Of a stretch of DNA of 12,433 nucleotides, positions 1 through 6,625 are shown in pieces. The translations under genes were made by a program, and so were the position numbers. The DNA is from Caldisericaceae bacterium (lineage in GTDB: Bacteria > Calditrichota > Calditrichia > Calditrichales > Calditrichaceae), in assembly GCA_021160885.1 (NCBI GenBank), contig JAGHBR010000058.1, forward strand, positions 1 through 12,433. Direction: 5' to 3'. Below the pieces are notes generated by a model. The model did not search any database, was not told the origin of the DNA, and saw nothing but the letters and a program-made list of their open reading frames with translations. Numbering within the stretch: position 1 is the first letter of the stretch; each line of letters begins with the position of its first letter.

Positions 1-142
1 CTTTAATAAAGAGAGGGGGAAACAGGGGGTGAGTTTTTTAATAAAAATTATTATTTCAAAGCTTTCAAAATAATGATTACTTAAACAGGACAAATCAACG
101 ACTGGCAATTGAAAATGAACCAGAAGTCCCCATTCAACATTT

Positions 143-163
143 AAAATTCAAAATTCAAAATTT
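143..163. repeat. Short tandem heptamer, AAAATTC x3
   Basis: Two exact AAAATTC units and a third ending in T lie head to tail about 40 bp beyond the 3' end of the mechanosensitive channel gene, inside the 201-bp gene-free edge of the window. The same edge holds an imperfect AT-rich palindrome centred on the AAGCTT at 59-64. I see no coding signal or convincing intrinsic terminator in 1-201. The repeat may be simple low-complexity sequence. Confidence 0.5.
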
Positions 164-201
164 TTTAAAAGTGTTTCGGTGGCCAATAACCGGCTTCTGC
201 C

Positions 202-1443
202 TTAAGGATTAGAATGAATGCGCGTTGACCATTCGTAAAAGTCCTTACCGCTGGGATTCTGGAAAATACGCAGACCAAATTCCGGCACCACTGCCAACAA
301 ATGATCAAAAATATCGGCCTGAATCGCTTCGTACACTTCCCAGCGAATATCATTGGTAAAAGCATAAATTTCAATGGGTAGGCCCTGCGGCCCCGGAGGT
401 AGCTGACGCACCATTTTGGTCAGGTTTTGATTAATTTTAGGATGACTTTTAATGTAAGCAGCTGCGTAAGCGCGGAACGTGCCGATATTGGTCATCCGCC
501 GGCCATTCACCTTAACACTTTCGTCAATGTTGTGTTCACGATTGTAACGTTCCAGTTCTTCAAGTTTATTTTTTACGTAGTCACTAATTAACTGAATTCT
601 CTGAAAACGTTCAATCATTTGCCGGTCGCAAAATTTAATGGAATTTTGATCGATATAAATGGCGCGTTTAATACGACGCCCGCCGGCTTGCTTCATTCCC
701 CGCCAGTTGCGAAATGAATTGTCCAGTATTTTGTAAGTCGGGACAATGGTAATGGATTTGTCCCAGTTTTGCACTTTAATGGTGTGCAAAGCAATATCAA
801 CCACATCGCCATCAGCGCCGAATTGCGGCATTTCGATCCAGTCGCCCACATGCAATAAATCGTACATGTTAATTTGTAATCCGGCTACAAAGGATAAAAT
901 GGTATCACGAAAAATAAGCAGGATGACAGCCGTCATAGCACCCAAACCACTTAGCAGCATCCAGGGCGGTTGGTGGGTTAAAATCCCAATCATGATGATA
1001 ATGGCCACCACATAAACAATAATGATCACCACTTGCAGATAGCTCTTAATCGGCCGTTTGCGTGCCTTCGGTTTTAATTCGTAGTAGCTGTTGCCAGCCA
1101 TTAGCAAAGCTGAAATTAAGCGGGCTGTCAGAAAAACAAAAAGCAAATTTATGATGGCATCAATCGTTGGGCCCATAATGGGCAATAAGAACAGTGTATT
1201 TTTAATGATCAATAACGGAATGTAACGGGCAACAATATCAATCACTTTATGTTCTATTAGAATATCGTCAAATTTTGTTTTGGTGTGCCTGGCAAATTCG
1301 TTTGAAAGCCGAACGCCCAGCTTTTTGATGGCCCAGTAAACCAAAAACGAAACGATTAAAATTGCAATTAATATGAACAATTCTTTGATAAATGGAAAAT
1401 TAGCTAAAAATCCATTAATATCTTTAAGAAGATTCTCAATCAT
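202..1443 (-). CDS. MscS-family mechanosensitive ion channel, YbdG/MscM type
   Basis: A 413-residue inner-membrane protein, expected to open under membrane tension at hypo-osmotic shock. Hydrophobic segments lie near residues 20-40, 73-90, 97-115 and 134-155. The pore-lining helix is near 162-189, with the small-residue run GLGAM followed by FRD. The soluble MscS beta domain follows (VGDWIEMP at 199-206, NWDKSITIVP at 226-235). The C-terminal part carries stretches I recall from E. coli YbdG, such as RRMTNIGTFRAY (315-326) and IQADIFDH (374-381), and the length is close to YbdG (about 415). This points to the YbdG subgroup and not to short MscS. Transcribed leftward. Its ATG overlaps the stop of the upstream S51 gene (ATGA at 1440-1443), and GGGAGAA stands just upstream, so translation is probably coupled. 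Family assignment is firm; channel behaviour is inferred. Confidence 0.93.
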   Translation of the reverse strand: MIENLLKDINGFLANFPFIKELFILIAILIVSFLVYWAIKKLGVRLSNEFARHTKTKFDDILIEHKVIDIVARYIPLLIIKNTLFLLPIMGPTIDAIINLLFVFLTARLISALLMAGNSYYELKPKARKRPIKSYLQVVIIIVYVVAIIIMIGILTHQPPWMLLSGLGAMTAVILLIFRDTILSFVAGLQINMYDLLHVGDWIEMPQFGADGDVVDIALHTIKVQNWDKSITIVPTYKILDNSFRNWRGMKQAGGRRIKRAIYIDQNSIKFCDRQMIERFQRIQLISDYVKNKLEELERYNREHNIDESVKVNGRRMTNIGTFRAYAAAYIKSHPKINQNLTKMVRQLPPGPQGLPIEIYAFTNDIRWEVYEAIQADIFDHLLAVVPEFGLRIFQNPSGKDFYEWSTRIHSNP

Positions 1444-2135
1444 GGTTCTCCCGCCTGTTTTTCGGTTTTCAATTTCTCTGGCAACAGCATTTGTCCTTGA
1501 ATATTTCCTTCTTTCATCTCAAAAAGGAAAGCTGGTTTATTCAGCAGTTCCAGAGAATGATCTGGATGGTAAATCACCCCGCAGCCCAATGGAATCCCCA
1601 GGCCAAAGACATAAGGATTGTTAAAAGTTTCGATTGTCTTCTTCAATCTCTCCCAATTTTCCTGATCCTGATGCACATCAACTACAAATGGCAAACATTT
1701 TAAAAGCTCCAGCAAATCTCCCTGTTCATTAAGCGCAGCCAGGCCGCAATGAACCGCCCCGGCAGAAACGCCAATCAAGTAAGCTCCTTTGTAATAACGG
1801 TTGATAATAAACTGGCTCATACCGGTCTCTTTCATGATTTGCCACCCCCTATGCAAATCGCCGCCGGCCAATAAAATCAAATTCGCTTCATTTAAAAATC
1901 GCTGATCTTCCTCTGTAAATTCCTGTTTAACATGTCGGCATTCAAGCGCTTCAAAGCCGGATAAAGCTGAAGTAAAAATCTGGTAAAACTCAGGGCGATC
2001 GTTATTAGCCGCGCCAATGTAGGCGGCCTTACCTTTTTTCAGGTCAGACAAAAATAATTGCAAAAAGTTAACGTCACCTTTCTTCCGGAACAACAGTTGA
2101 CTATCAGCTAATAGTAGGACTGGTTTCAGTTGCAA
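1440..2135 (-). CDS. S51-family (dipeptidase E / cyanophycinase-like) peptidase or homologue
   Basis: A 231-residue protein with no signal peptide, so cytosolic. It has the S51 landmarks: a LLAGGD segment (88-93), the nucleophile elbow GVSAG (122-126, Ser124), and a DVHQD segment with His155 where family members place the catalytic histidine. The family cleaves Asp-linked dipeptides or cyanophycin; the substrate here is unknown. The late G-I-(D/E)-E type motif reads GIPLGCG (180-186) in my alignment by eye, so the usual acidic residue seems replaced and activity is uncertain. The start is TTG at 2135: an AGGAGGA (complement of 2141-2147) sits five bases before it and no in-frame ATG lies upstream. 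First gene of a leftward two-gene unit with the MscS channel, overlapping it by 4 bp. The pairing suggests an envelope or osmotic-stress unit, but this is only context. Confidence 0.82.
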   Translation of the reverse strand: MQLKPVLLLADSQLLFRKKGDVNFLQLFLSDLKKGKAAYIGAANNDRPEFYQIFTSALSGFEALECRHVKQEFTEEDQRFLNEANLILLAGGDLHRGWQIMKETGMSQFIINRYYKGAYLIGVSAGAVHCGLAALNEQGDLLELLKCLPFVVDVHQDQENWERLKKTIETFNNPYVFGLGIPLGCGVIYHPDHSLELLNKPAFLFEMKEGNIQGQMLLPEKLKTEKQAGEP

Positions 2136-2160
2136 TTTTTTCCTCCTGATTCTAACAATA

Positions 2161-2188
2161 ATTTTACAATAAATTCAAAAAGAAGCAA
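2161..2188 (-). promoter_or_regulatory. Candidate sigma-70-like promoter for the S51-MscS pair
   Basis: On the minus strand, TTGCTT (complement of 2183-2188) is separated by 16 bp from TAAAAT (complement of 2161-2166, five of six consensus matches). This would give a short leader that still contains the AGGAGGA site. An overlapping alternative, TTGAAT-N18-TAGAAT, would start inside the SD and is less likely. AT-rich background makes this weak. Confidence 0.3.
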
Positions 2189-2244
2189 GTCGGAATATTA
2201 ATGCCCGTTGCACCGTTTGAAAAAAGAAAAACATGAGGAACAAA

Positions 2245-2766
2245 ATGAAAACACTTTATATCTTATTCATCATAATCATTTTTGCCGGTTTGGCCATGGG
2301 AGGCAATGTGTTAATACCAGGAGTAAAAGCCCAGAATTTTGAATTAAAAGACAGTGAAGGTAATGTACATCATCTGTCCGATTATCGTGGAAAAATGGTT
2401 GCGCTCTATTTTTACCCAAAAGATTTTACACCAGGATGTACTGCAGAAGCCTGTAACCTGCGTGACAATTATGAAGCCTTAATGGAAAAAGGTCTGGTGG
2501 TGTTAGGTGTTAGTTATGACAAACCACAAAAACACAAAGAATTTAAAGAAAAATACAACCTGCCCTTCACTTTGCTTTCAGACACCACAAAATCGGTAGC
2601 TGAGGCATACGACGCCAAAGGCAGCTTGACAGGTTTTATGTTTCCCAAAAGAATAACATATCTCATCGATGGGGACGGCACCGTTTTTCATGTTTTTGAA
2701 AAAGTAAACAACAAATCCCATGCTCAACAGATTTTGGAGTTTTTAGAGAAGAACTTGAAAAAATAA
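2245..2766 (+). CDS. Exported peroxiredoxin, Bcp/PrxQ type (AhpC/TSA superfamily)
   Basis: A 173-residue thiol peroxidase that should reduce hydrogen peroxide and organic hydroperoxides. The active-site segment is F-T-P-G-C-T-A-E-A-C: peroxidatic Cys65 in the TPGC motif and a second Cys five residues on (Cys70), the PrxQ/Bcp spacing that forms an intramolecular disulfide. The conserved FYPKDFTPG stretch precedes it. The N-terminus is an uncleaved or cleavable hydrophobic signal of about 15 residues ending near LAMGG, with no lipobox Cys, so the enzyme probably works outside the cytoplasm, whereas most Bcp proteins are cytosolic. An ATG at 2233 is also in frame, but GAGGA (2235-2239) lies between the two and fits the ATG at 2245. 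It stands alone, diverging from the S51 gene. The reductant cannot be told from the context. Confidence 0.9.
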   Translation: MKTLYILFIIIIFAGLAMGGNVLIPGVKAQNFELKDSEGNVHHLSDYRGKMVALYFYPKDFTPGCTAEACNLRDNYEALMEKGLVVLGVSYDKPQKHKEFKEKYNLPFTLLSDTTKSVAEAYDAKGSLTGFMFPKRITYLIDGDGTVFHVFEKVNNKSHAQQILEFLEKNLKK

Positions 2767-2907
2767 AACATTTATTAGCATAAAACTGGTTTAAATGGGA
2801 CGAAACTTAAGATTTCTGTTCTTCCCCCGGGCCCCTGATTTTTATTAAAGCGGAAAAGTACACTTACATCGAAGACCGATGCACATACTTTGAAACAAAT
2901 ACTAAAT

Positions 2908-3039
2908 GAAACCTTTGAAAAAATCATTGAGAATGTCATTCCCGCGCAGGCAGGAATCTCCATGTTATTGTAAATATTAGATTCCGCATCAAGTGCGGAA
3001 TGACAGGTTTGGAGAATCCCCGATTTTTTCAAAGGTTTC
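2908..3039. mobile_element. MITE-like palindromic element with 18-bp inverted termini and TAAAT flanks
   Basis: Positions 2908-2925 and 3022-3039 are perfect 18-bp inverted copies (GAAACCTTTGAAAAAATC and its complement). Directly outside them the same five bases, TAAAT, occur at 2903-2907 and 3040-3044, as expected of a target-site duplication. Inside lie two REP-like hairpins facing each other. The element is 132 bp and encodes nothing, as in MITEs moved in trans by a transposase; no such transposase is in the window. TAAAT is a cheap match in AT-rich DNA, so the duplication alone is not decisive. The palindrome itself is certain; the mobile interpretation is inference. Confidence 0.6.
2934..3005. 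repeat. Paired REP-like hairpins inside the MITE-like element
   Basis: TGTCATTCC at 2934 and GGAATGACA ending at 3005 are inverted copies. The left half folds as ATTCC-x-GC / GC-x-GGAAT with a GCAG loop (one mismatch). The right half is a perfect 8-bp stem ATTCCGCA / TGCGGAAT around TCAAG. The GTCATTCCCGCG...GGAATCT wording matches a style of dispersed intergenic palindrome found in many bacterial genomes; read as protein it gives the familiar spurious 'ACAGMT' type peptides. Confidence 0.75.
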
Positions 3040-3081
3040 TAAATCAAAATCTCCATTCTCACCGCGATTTTAATTTGGATA

Positions 3082-3110
3082 TTTACAATTGGATTATTTT
3101 TAACTATTAT
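3082..3110 (+). promoter_or_regulatory. Candidate distal sigma-70-like promoter upstream of hrcA
   Basis: TTTACA (3082-3087) and TATTAT (3105-3110) each match the sigma-70 consensus at five of six bases and are spaced by exactly 17 bp. The next gene downstream is hrcA, about 230 bp away, so a long leader would result, one that crosses the operator-like palindrome at 3265-3289. No gene between uses it. Confidence 0.4.
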
Positions 3111-3264
3111 AGAATTCGGATTTTTGATTCCATGGCTGTATGCTCACCGGAACTAATGCCATTCTGTAACTTTCTGCTACTGTATTGATCTAACAATATA
3201 ACGATTTGACTCCAATCTGAACATTTCGAATATTTAATCGTTTAGCAAAAAGAAGTTGAAATCA

Positions 3265-3289
3265 GTGTCAAGTTACGCTATCTTGACAC
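3265..3289. promoter_or_regulatory. Operator-like palindrome with CIRCE geometry before hrcA
   Basis: A perfect inverted repeat, GTGTCAAG (3265-3272) and CTTGACAC (3282-3289), with a 9-bp spacer, ends 49 bp before the hrcA start. CIRCE, the HrcA operator, is TTAGCACTC-N9-GAGTGCTAA. The spacer length and near-equal arm length agree with it, but the arm sequence does not. The right arm contains TTGACA, a consensus -35 box, so a bound protein would block the promoter. It may be a lineage-specific HrcA operator or the site of another repressor. Confidence 0.55.
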
Positions 3290-3312
3290 ATAGTGTAAAA
3301 TTAAAGTAAATT
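3283..3312 (+). promoter_or_regulatory. Candidate proximal hrcA promoter overlapping the palindrome
   Basis: A perfect -35 box TTGACA (3283-3288) is followed after 18 bp by TAAATT (3307-3312), a moderate -10. Transcription would begin about 20 bp before the hrcA ATG. The overlap with the palindrome's right arm suggests a regulated promoter. Confidence 0.4.
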
Positions 3313-3338
3313 TAATAATTTAATAAAATAGCAAAAAA

Positions 3339-4367
3339 ATGATGCGCTTAAGTGATCGGGAAAAGCAAATATTAAAGACGGTTATTCAGGAATTTATTGA
3401 TACGGCTACGCCGGTAGGCTCGTCTCAGATTTCGCAAAAAGCGAAAATTGATTTAAAGCCTGCATCGGTAAGGCGGATTATGGCCAGTCTTGAGGAAAAA
3501 GGTTATTTGACTCAACCGCACACCTCGGCCGGACGAATACCCACCTCGGCGGGTTATCGCATTTACGTGAACGAATTGTTAAAGAAAAGCAAACTAACCG
3601 AATTTCAGGAAGCATTAATTCAACTGGCCATTGAAGAGTACGATGGCGATGTACAGCTCTTTATGAGCAAGGTCAGCACGGTTCTGGCCAAAATTTCCAA
3701 ACAAGTGGGGATCATTGTTACACCTAAATTTTACGAAGCCGTACTGGAACGTGTTCACCTGATTCCTGTTTCGGCAACACGTGTGATGGTTATTTTGGCC
3801 GTTAAAGATCAGCAAGTGCGCACCATTTTAGTTGAAGTTAACCATCAGGTAGATAAAGACGACCTGCACCGTTTGGCAAGGAAGATAAACCAGCGTTTTT
3901 ACGGTAAAACGTTACGCGAAATCAAGAATTCATTCGCTCATGTCATGTCCGATTTAAAATCGGAAAAAACCGGCTTGGTGCGTTTCTTTTCTAAAACAGC
4001 TGACCGGATTTTTGATTTTTCGCGCTACGAAAACTACTGGCTGCACGGCACCAATTATTTAATGCATCAGCCAGAATTTACCGATATTCAACGTGTTTCG
4101 AATTTAATTCAAATTTTAGAAGATAAAGAACACATCTTTCATTTCATGGAAAAACGGGAGCAACCGCCTGGCATTAGAATTACCATTGGTCAGGAAAACG
4201 AATTAGCTCCCATGCGCGATTGTAGCGTAATTACTTCAACCTACAAAGTGGGTGATATTTTAGGCGTGGTCGGGGTAATTGGCCCCATGCGTTTACGCTA
4301 CCAAAAAGTAATTCCGCTGGTTGAGTACATGGCCACAGCCATTACGCGCAAATTAGGTATGACATAA
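3339..4367 (+). CDS. hrcA: Heat-inducible transcription repressor HrcA
   Basis: A 342-residue protein of standard HrcA length. In the family HrcA represses chaperone operons by binding CIRCE, and its folding depends on GroEL, which links repression to chaperone load. The N-terminal winged-helix domain (about 1-75) is well conserved: LSDREKQIL, PVGSSQIS, ASVRRIMASLEEKGYL and TSAGRIPTSAGYR. The GAF-like dimerisation core follows, with the late family stretch VGDILGVVGVIGPMRLRYQKVIPLVEY near the C-terminus. First gene of the run with grpE (25 bp on) and dnaJ. The start is ATG at 3339, with another ATG directly after it; neither has a recognisable SD, in contrast to its neighbours. No CIRCE consensus lies upstream, only the unusual palindrome at 3265-3289. 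dnaK is not in this cluster. Identity is secure. Confidence 0.97.
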   Translation: MMRLSDREKQILKTVIQEFIDTATPVGSSQISQKAKIDLKPASVRRIMASLEEKGYLTQPHTSAGRIPTSAGYRIYVNELLKKSKLTEFQEALIQLAIEEYDGDVQLFMSKVSTVLAKISKQVGIIVTPKFYEAVLERVHLIPVSATRVMVILAVKDQQVRTILVEVNHQVDKDDLHRLARKINQRFYGKTLREIKNSFAHVMSDLKSEKTGLVRFFSKTADRIFDFSRYENYWLHGTNYLMHQPEFTDIQRVSNLIQILEDKEHIFHFMEKREQPPGIRITIGQENELAPMRDCSVITSTYKVGDILGVVGVIGPMRLRYQKVIPLVEYMATAITRKLGMT

Positions 4368-4392
4368 GAAAACGAAAAAGGAGTATTGTAAT

Positions 4393-4950
4393 ATGAGTGA
4401 TAAAGACGTTAAAGAAAAAGTTGAACACAAGAGTCAAAAAACTTCTCAAAAGGCTCATAGTTCAAAAAGTAAATATGAAAAGAAAATCAAAGAATTAGAA
4501 GAAAAAATTAAAAAATTAGAAGCAGAAAATCAGAGTTTAAAAGACCAAAATTTGCGTCGAATTGCTGAGTTCGAAAACATGAAACGACGCAAAGAAAAAG
4601 AGTTTTTACAAATTCTACAGAACGCCAACGAAGAACTCATTTTAGAGTTACTGCCGGTGATCGATGATTTTGAACGTTTTTTGAATCATGCTAATGATGA
4701 AAATCAAAATGTCGAATCATTAAAACAAGGCGTTGAATTGATCTACAAAAAAATGATGCAAATCTTAGAGAAACAGGGATTAAAACCCATCGAATCGGTA
4801 GGACAGGAGTTTGACGCTGAAAAACATCAGGCTTTAATGCAGGTGGATTCGGACAAGCATCCGAGCGGTCATATTGTAGATGAGCATTTAAAAGGTTACA
4901 CATTAAATGGAAAGGTGATCAGGCACGCGCAGGTGCTGGTCGCTAAATAG
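4393..4950 (+). CDS. grpE: Nucleotide exchange factor GrpE
   Basis: A 185-residue cytosolic co-chaperone that releases ADP from DnaK. Residues 1-30 are Lys/Ser-rich and probably disordered. A long heptad-rich coiled coil spans about 28-65 (KELEEKIKKLEAENQSL), then FENMKRRKEKE, a helical segment, and the C-terminal beta domain with FDAEKHQAL (140-148) and GYTLNGKVIRHAQVLVAK at the end. These match the GrpE family in order and length. The ATG is preceded by AAGGAG (4378-4383) at 9 bp. It sits 25 bp after hrcA and 8 bp before dnaJ, so all three are almost surely one transcript. Its partner dnaK must be elsewhere. Lys and Glu codons are very AAA/GAA-rich here, which reflects the coiled coil and not foreign origin. 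Confidence 0.96.
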   Translation: MSDKDVKEKVEHKSQKTSQKAHSSKSKYEKKIKELEEKIKKLEAENQSLKDQNLRRIAEFENMKRRKEKEFLQILQNANEELILELLPVIDDFERFLNHANDENQNVESLKQGVELIYKKMMQILEKQGLKPIESVGQEFDAEKHQALMQVDSDKHPSGHIVDEHLKGYTLNGKVIRHAQVLVAK

Positions 4951-4958
4951 GTGAAGAA

Positions 4959-6122
4959 ATGGCACAAAATAGAGATTATTACGAAATATTAGGGGTGGAT
5001 CGGAACGCCTCGCAGGAAGAGATAAAAAAGGCTTACCGAAAATTAGCTATTAAATACCATCCTGACAAAAATCCTGGCGATAAGGAAGCCGAAGAAAAAT
5101 TCAAAGAATTAGCCGAAGCTTACGCTGTTTTAAGCGATCCGGAAAAACGCAGACGTTACGATCAATTCGGCCATGCCGGCGTAGGTTCCGGCGCTGGCGC
5201 TCAGGGGTTTGATTTTACCGATTTTGATCTGGCCGATGCATTGCGCCAGTTTATGGAAGAAGGCTTTGGCTTTGGTTTTGGCGATATTTTTGGATCTTCG
5301 CGCAGCGGTGGCCGGCGACGTAAGGTTACTCGTAAAGGAAGTGATTTACAGATTAAATTAAAACTGACCTTAGAAGAAATTGCCACCGGGGTTACCAAAA
5401 AGATCAAGGTTCGGAAAAAAGTAGCCTGCCCGGAATGTAACGGTACCGGTTCAGCCAAGTACAGCAAAACAGTTATGTGTCCTGTTTGCCATGGCAGCGG
5501 AGAAATTCGTCAGGTTTCCCGCTCCCTGTTTGGTCAATTTGTGAATGTAACCACCTGCCACCGTTGTAACGGCGAAGGTCAGGTTATTGAAAATCCCTGT
5601 CATACATGCCACGGTAGCGGGCTGATCGATGGCAGCAAAACCATTGAAGTGAATGTACCGGCCGGGGTTTCTACCGGAAACTACATTACGTTACGCGGCG
5701 AAGGAAATGCCGGCATTCGCGGCGGCCAGCCTGGCGATTTAATTATTTACATCGAAGAAGTCCCGCACGAGCTTTTTGAACGCCAGGGAAATGATGTGGT
5801 ATTATATTTACCGATCAGCTTTCCGACGGCTGCCCTAGGCGGCACGATCGAAGTTCCGACCCTAACCGGTAAAGCTAAGCTAAAAATTGCGCCTGGCACG
5901 CAATCCGGCAAAATTTTAAGAATGCGCGGCAAGGGCATTCCATATCTGCGTGGTGCAGGTAGTGGCGATCAGTTGGTGCAGGTTCAGGTTTATGTACCAA
6001 CCAAACTGAACGACCAGGAAAGGCAAATTTTAGAAAAATTAGCTACTTCAGAAAATTTAGACCCGTCGAAAAACAGTCATAAATCATTTTTTGATAAATT
6101 CAAGGAAGCATTTAGTATTTAA
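4959..6122 (+). CDS. dnaJ: Chaperone DnaJ (type I Hsp40)
   Basis: A 387-residue complete type I J-protein that delivers substrates to DnaK and stimulates its ATPase. The J domain covers about 5-70 with the essential HPD at 34-36. A Gly/Phe-rich linker follows (about 71-112, including the GFGFGFGD run). The zinc domain has all four CxxCxGxG repeats: Cys157/160, 174/177, 200/203 and 214/217. The substrate-binding domains (about 225-350, with GDLIIYIEEVPHELFERQGNDV) and a C-terminal tail complete it. The start ATG lies 8 bp after the grpE stop, and the AGGTGA at 4949-4954 overlaps that stop, so translation is probably coupled. Nothing is missing. Heat-shock control would come from the region before hrcA. 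Confidence 0.97.
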   Translation: MAQNRDYYEILGVDRNASQEEIKKAYRKLAIKYHPDKNPGDKEAEEKFKELAEAYAVLSDPEKRRRYDQFGHAGVGSGAGAQGFDFTDFDLADALRQFMEEGFGFGFGDIFGSSRSGGRRRKVTRKGSDLQIKLKLTLEEIATGVTKKIKVRKKVACPECNGTGSAKYSKTVMCPVCHGSGEIRQVSRSLFGQFVNVTTCHRCNGEGQVIENPCHTCHGSGLIDGSKTIEVNVPAGVSTGNYITLRGEGNAGIRGGQPGDLIIYIEEVPHELFERQGNDVVLYLPISFPTAALGGTIEVPTLTGKAKLKIAPGTQSGKILRMRGKGIPYLRGAGSGDQLVQVQVYVPTKLNDQERQILEKLATSENLDPSKNSHKSFFDKFKEAFSI

Positions 6123-6128
6123 GCCAGG

Positions 6129-6157
6129 GATGGCGATTTTTAAATGAAATTGCCATC
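6129..6157 (+). promoter_or_regulatory. Hairpin abutting the ComEA-like start codon
   Basis: GATGGCGATTT (6129-6139) pairs with AAATTGCCATC (6147-6157) as an 11-bp stem with one G-U pair and a 7-base loop. It fills most of the 35 bp between dnaJ and the next gene and ends on the base before its ATG. An SD-like AGGGA (6126-6130) lies at its 5' foot, so folding could bring this close to the ATG. It lacks the U-tract of a good terminator. Confidence 0.5.
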
Positions 6158-6625
6158 ATGATTGTTTTAACCAAAAGCGAACGCCGGGCTCTGCTTTTAG
6201 TGGCCTTTATTCTGGCCATCAGCGCTGCCATTCAGTGGTCAGGGCCCGGTACCCATGCGCCCAAGGTATTTGACTACACCCTGCAGGACAGCCTCTTCAA
6301 AGTTTTGTCTGCTGATACGCTGCAACCGGTTGCCAAAACTTCACTTATTCAGGAAACAAAAACAACAAAGAAATCGAAAAAGAAAAGCAAATCAGAGATT
6401 CTGGCGCCCCATAGTGTAGATATTAATCGTGCGGACGCCAAAACGCTGATAAAACTACCACGGATTGGACCTAAAACCGCGCAAGCCATCATCGATTACC
6501 GAACCGAGCATGGGCCATTCAAGAGTATTGAAGAGCTGGATAATGTAAAAGGAATCGGCCCAAAGACGATTGAAAAACTGCGTCCTTACATTTATCTGAC
6601 CCTACCGGACGGTAGCGCAAAATAA
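6158..6625 (+). CDS. Membrane-anchored ComEA-like helix-hairpin-helix protein
   Basis: A 155-residue protein with a single N-terminal membrane helix (about 10-27, after a basic start), a Pro/Thr/Lys-rich linker (about 30-83, with the run KKSKKKSKS), and a tandem HhH DNA-binding domain. The two hairpins read LPRIGPKTAQAI (100-111) and VKGIGPKTIEKL (130-141), preceded by the VDINRADAKTL typical of ComEA. ComEA binds incoming DNA outside the membrane during natural transformation, and the topology fits. However, many HhH proteins of this shape have no proven competence role. It follows dnaJ by 35 bp on the same strand and may be read from the same transcript. No direct SD precedes the ATG; a hairpin ends at the base before it. 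No other competence gene is in view, so the functional name is tentative. Confidence 0.85.
   Translation: MIVLTKSERRALLLVAFILAISAAIQWSGPGTHAPKVFDYTLQDSLFKVLSADTLQPVAKTSLIQETKTTKKSKKKSKSEILAPHSVDINRADAKTLIKLPRIGPKTAQAIIDYRTEHGPFKSIEELDNVKGIGPKTIEKLRPYIYLTLPDGSAK

Larger units (their letters stand above)
2767..3338. other. 572-bp gene-free region: MITE-like element plus hrcA control region
   Basis: No credible coding sequence lies here. Open frames crossing 2775-3188 on either strand run through the palindromic repeat, lack a ribosome binding site and resemble no family. Reading from the left: a stretch with a GC-rich run near 2824-2836 and no clear intrinsic terminator for the peroxiredoxin gene; the MITE-like palindrome 2908-3039; a promoter-like pair at 3082-3110; then the operator-like palindrome and second promoter-like pair directly before hrcA. 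No CIRCE element of the standard sequence is present. Confidence 0.6.

Noticed and set aside
47..74. AT-rich imperfect palindrome around AAGCTT near the window start, as a terminator
   Set aside because: It has mismatches, no GC-rich stem, and lies more than 125 bp from the nearest gene end.
746..1015. Plus-strand open frame inside the MscS-type channel gene
   Set aside because: The minus-strand reading gives a long conserved channel; this frame has no SD or family similarity.
2816..2840. Possible terminator around the CCCCCGGGCCCC run after the peroxiredoxin gene
   Set aside because: The G/C blocks cannot form a proper stem with a loop followed by a U-tract.
2775..3032. Minus-strand open frame of 85 codons in the hrcA upstream gap
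   Set aside because: It runs straight through the palindromic repeat and yields the familiar spurious peptide wording of REP translations. It has no SD and no family resemblance.
3132..3188. Possible 18-codon ORF after the distal promoter-like pair
   Set aside because: It has no SD before the ATG, no recognisable peptide character, and is too short to support.
6158..6625. Calling this gene comEA outright
   Set aside because: The HhH domain and membrane anchor fit, but no other competence gene is nearby and similar proteins occur without a known DNA-uptake role.
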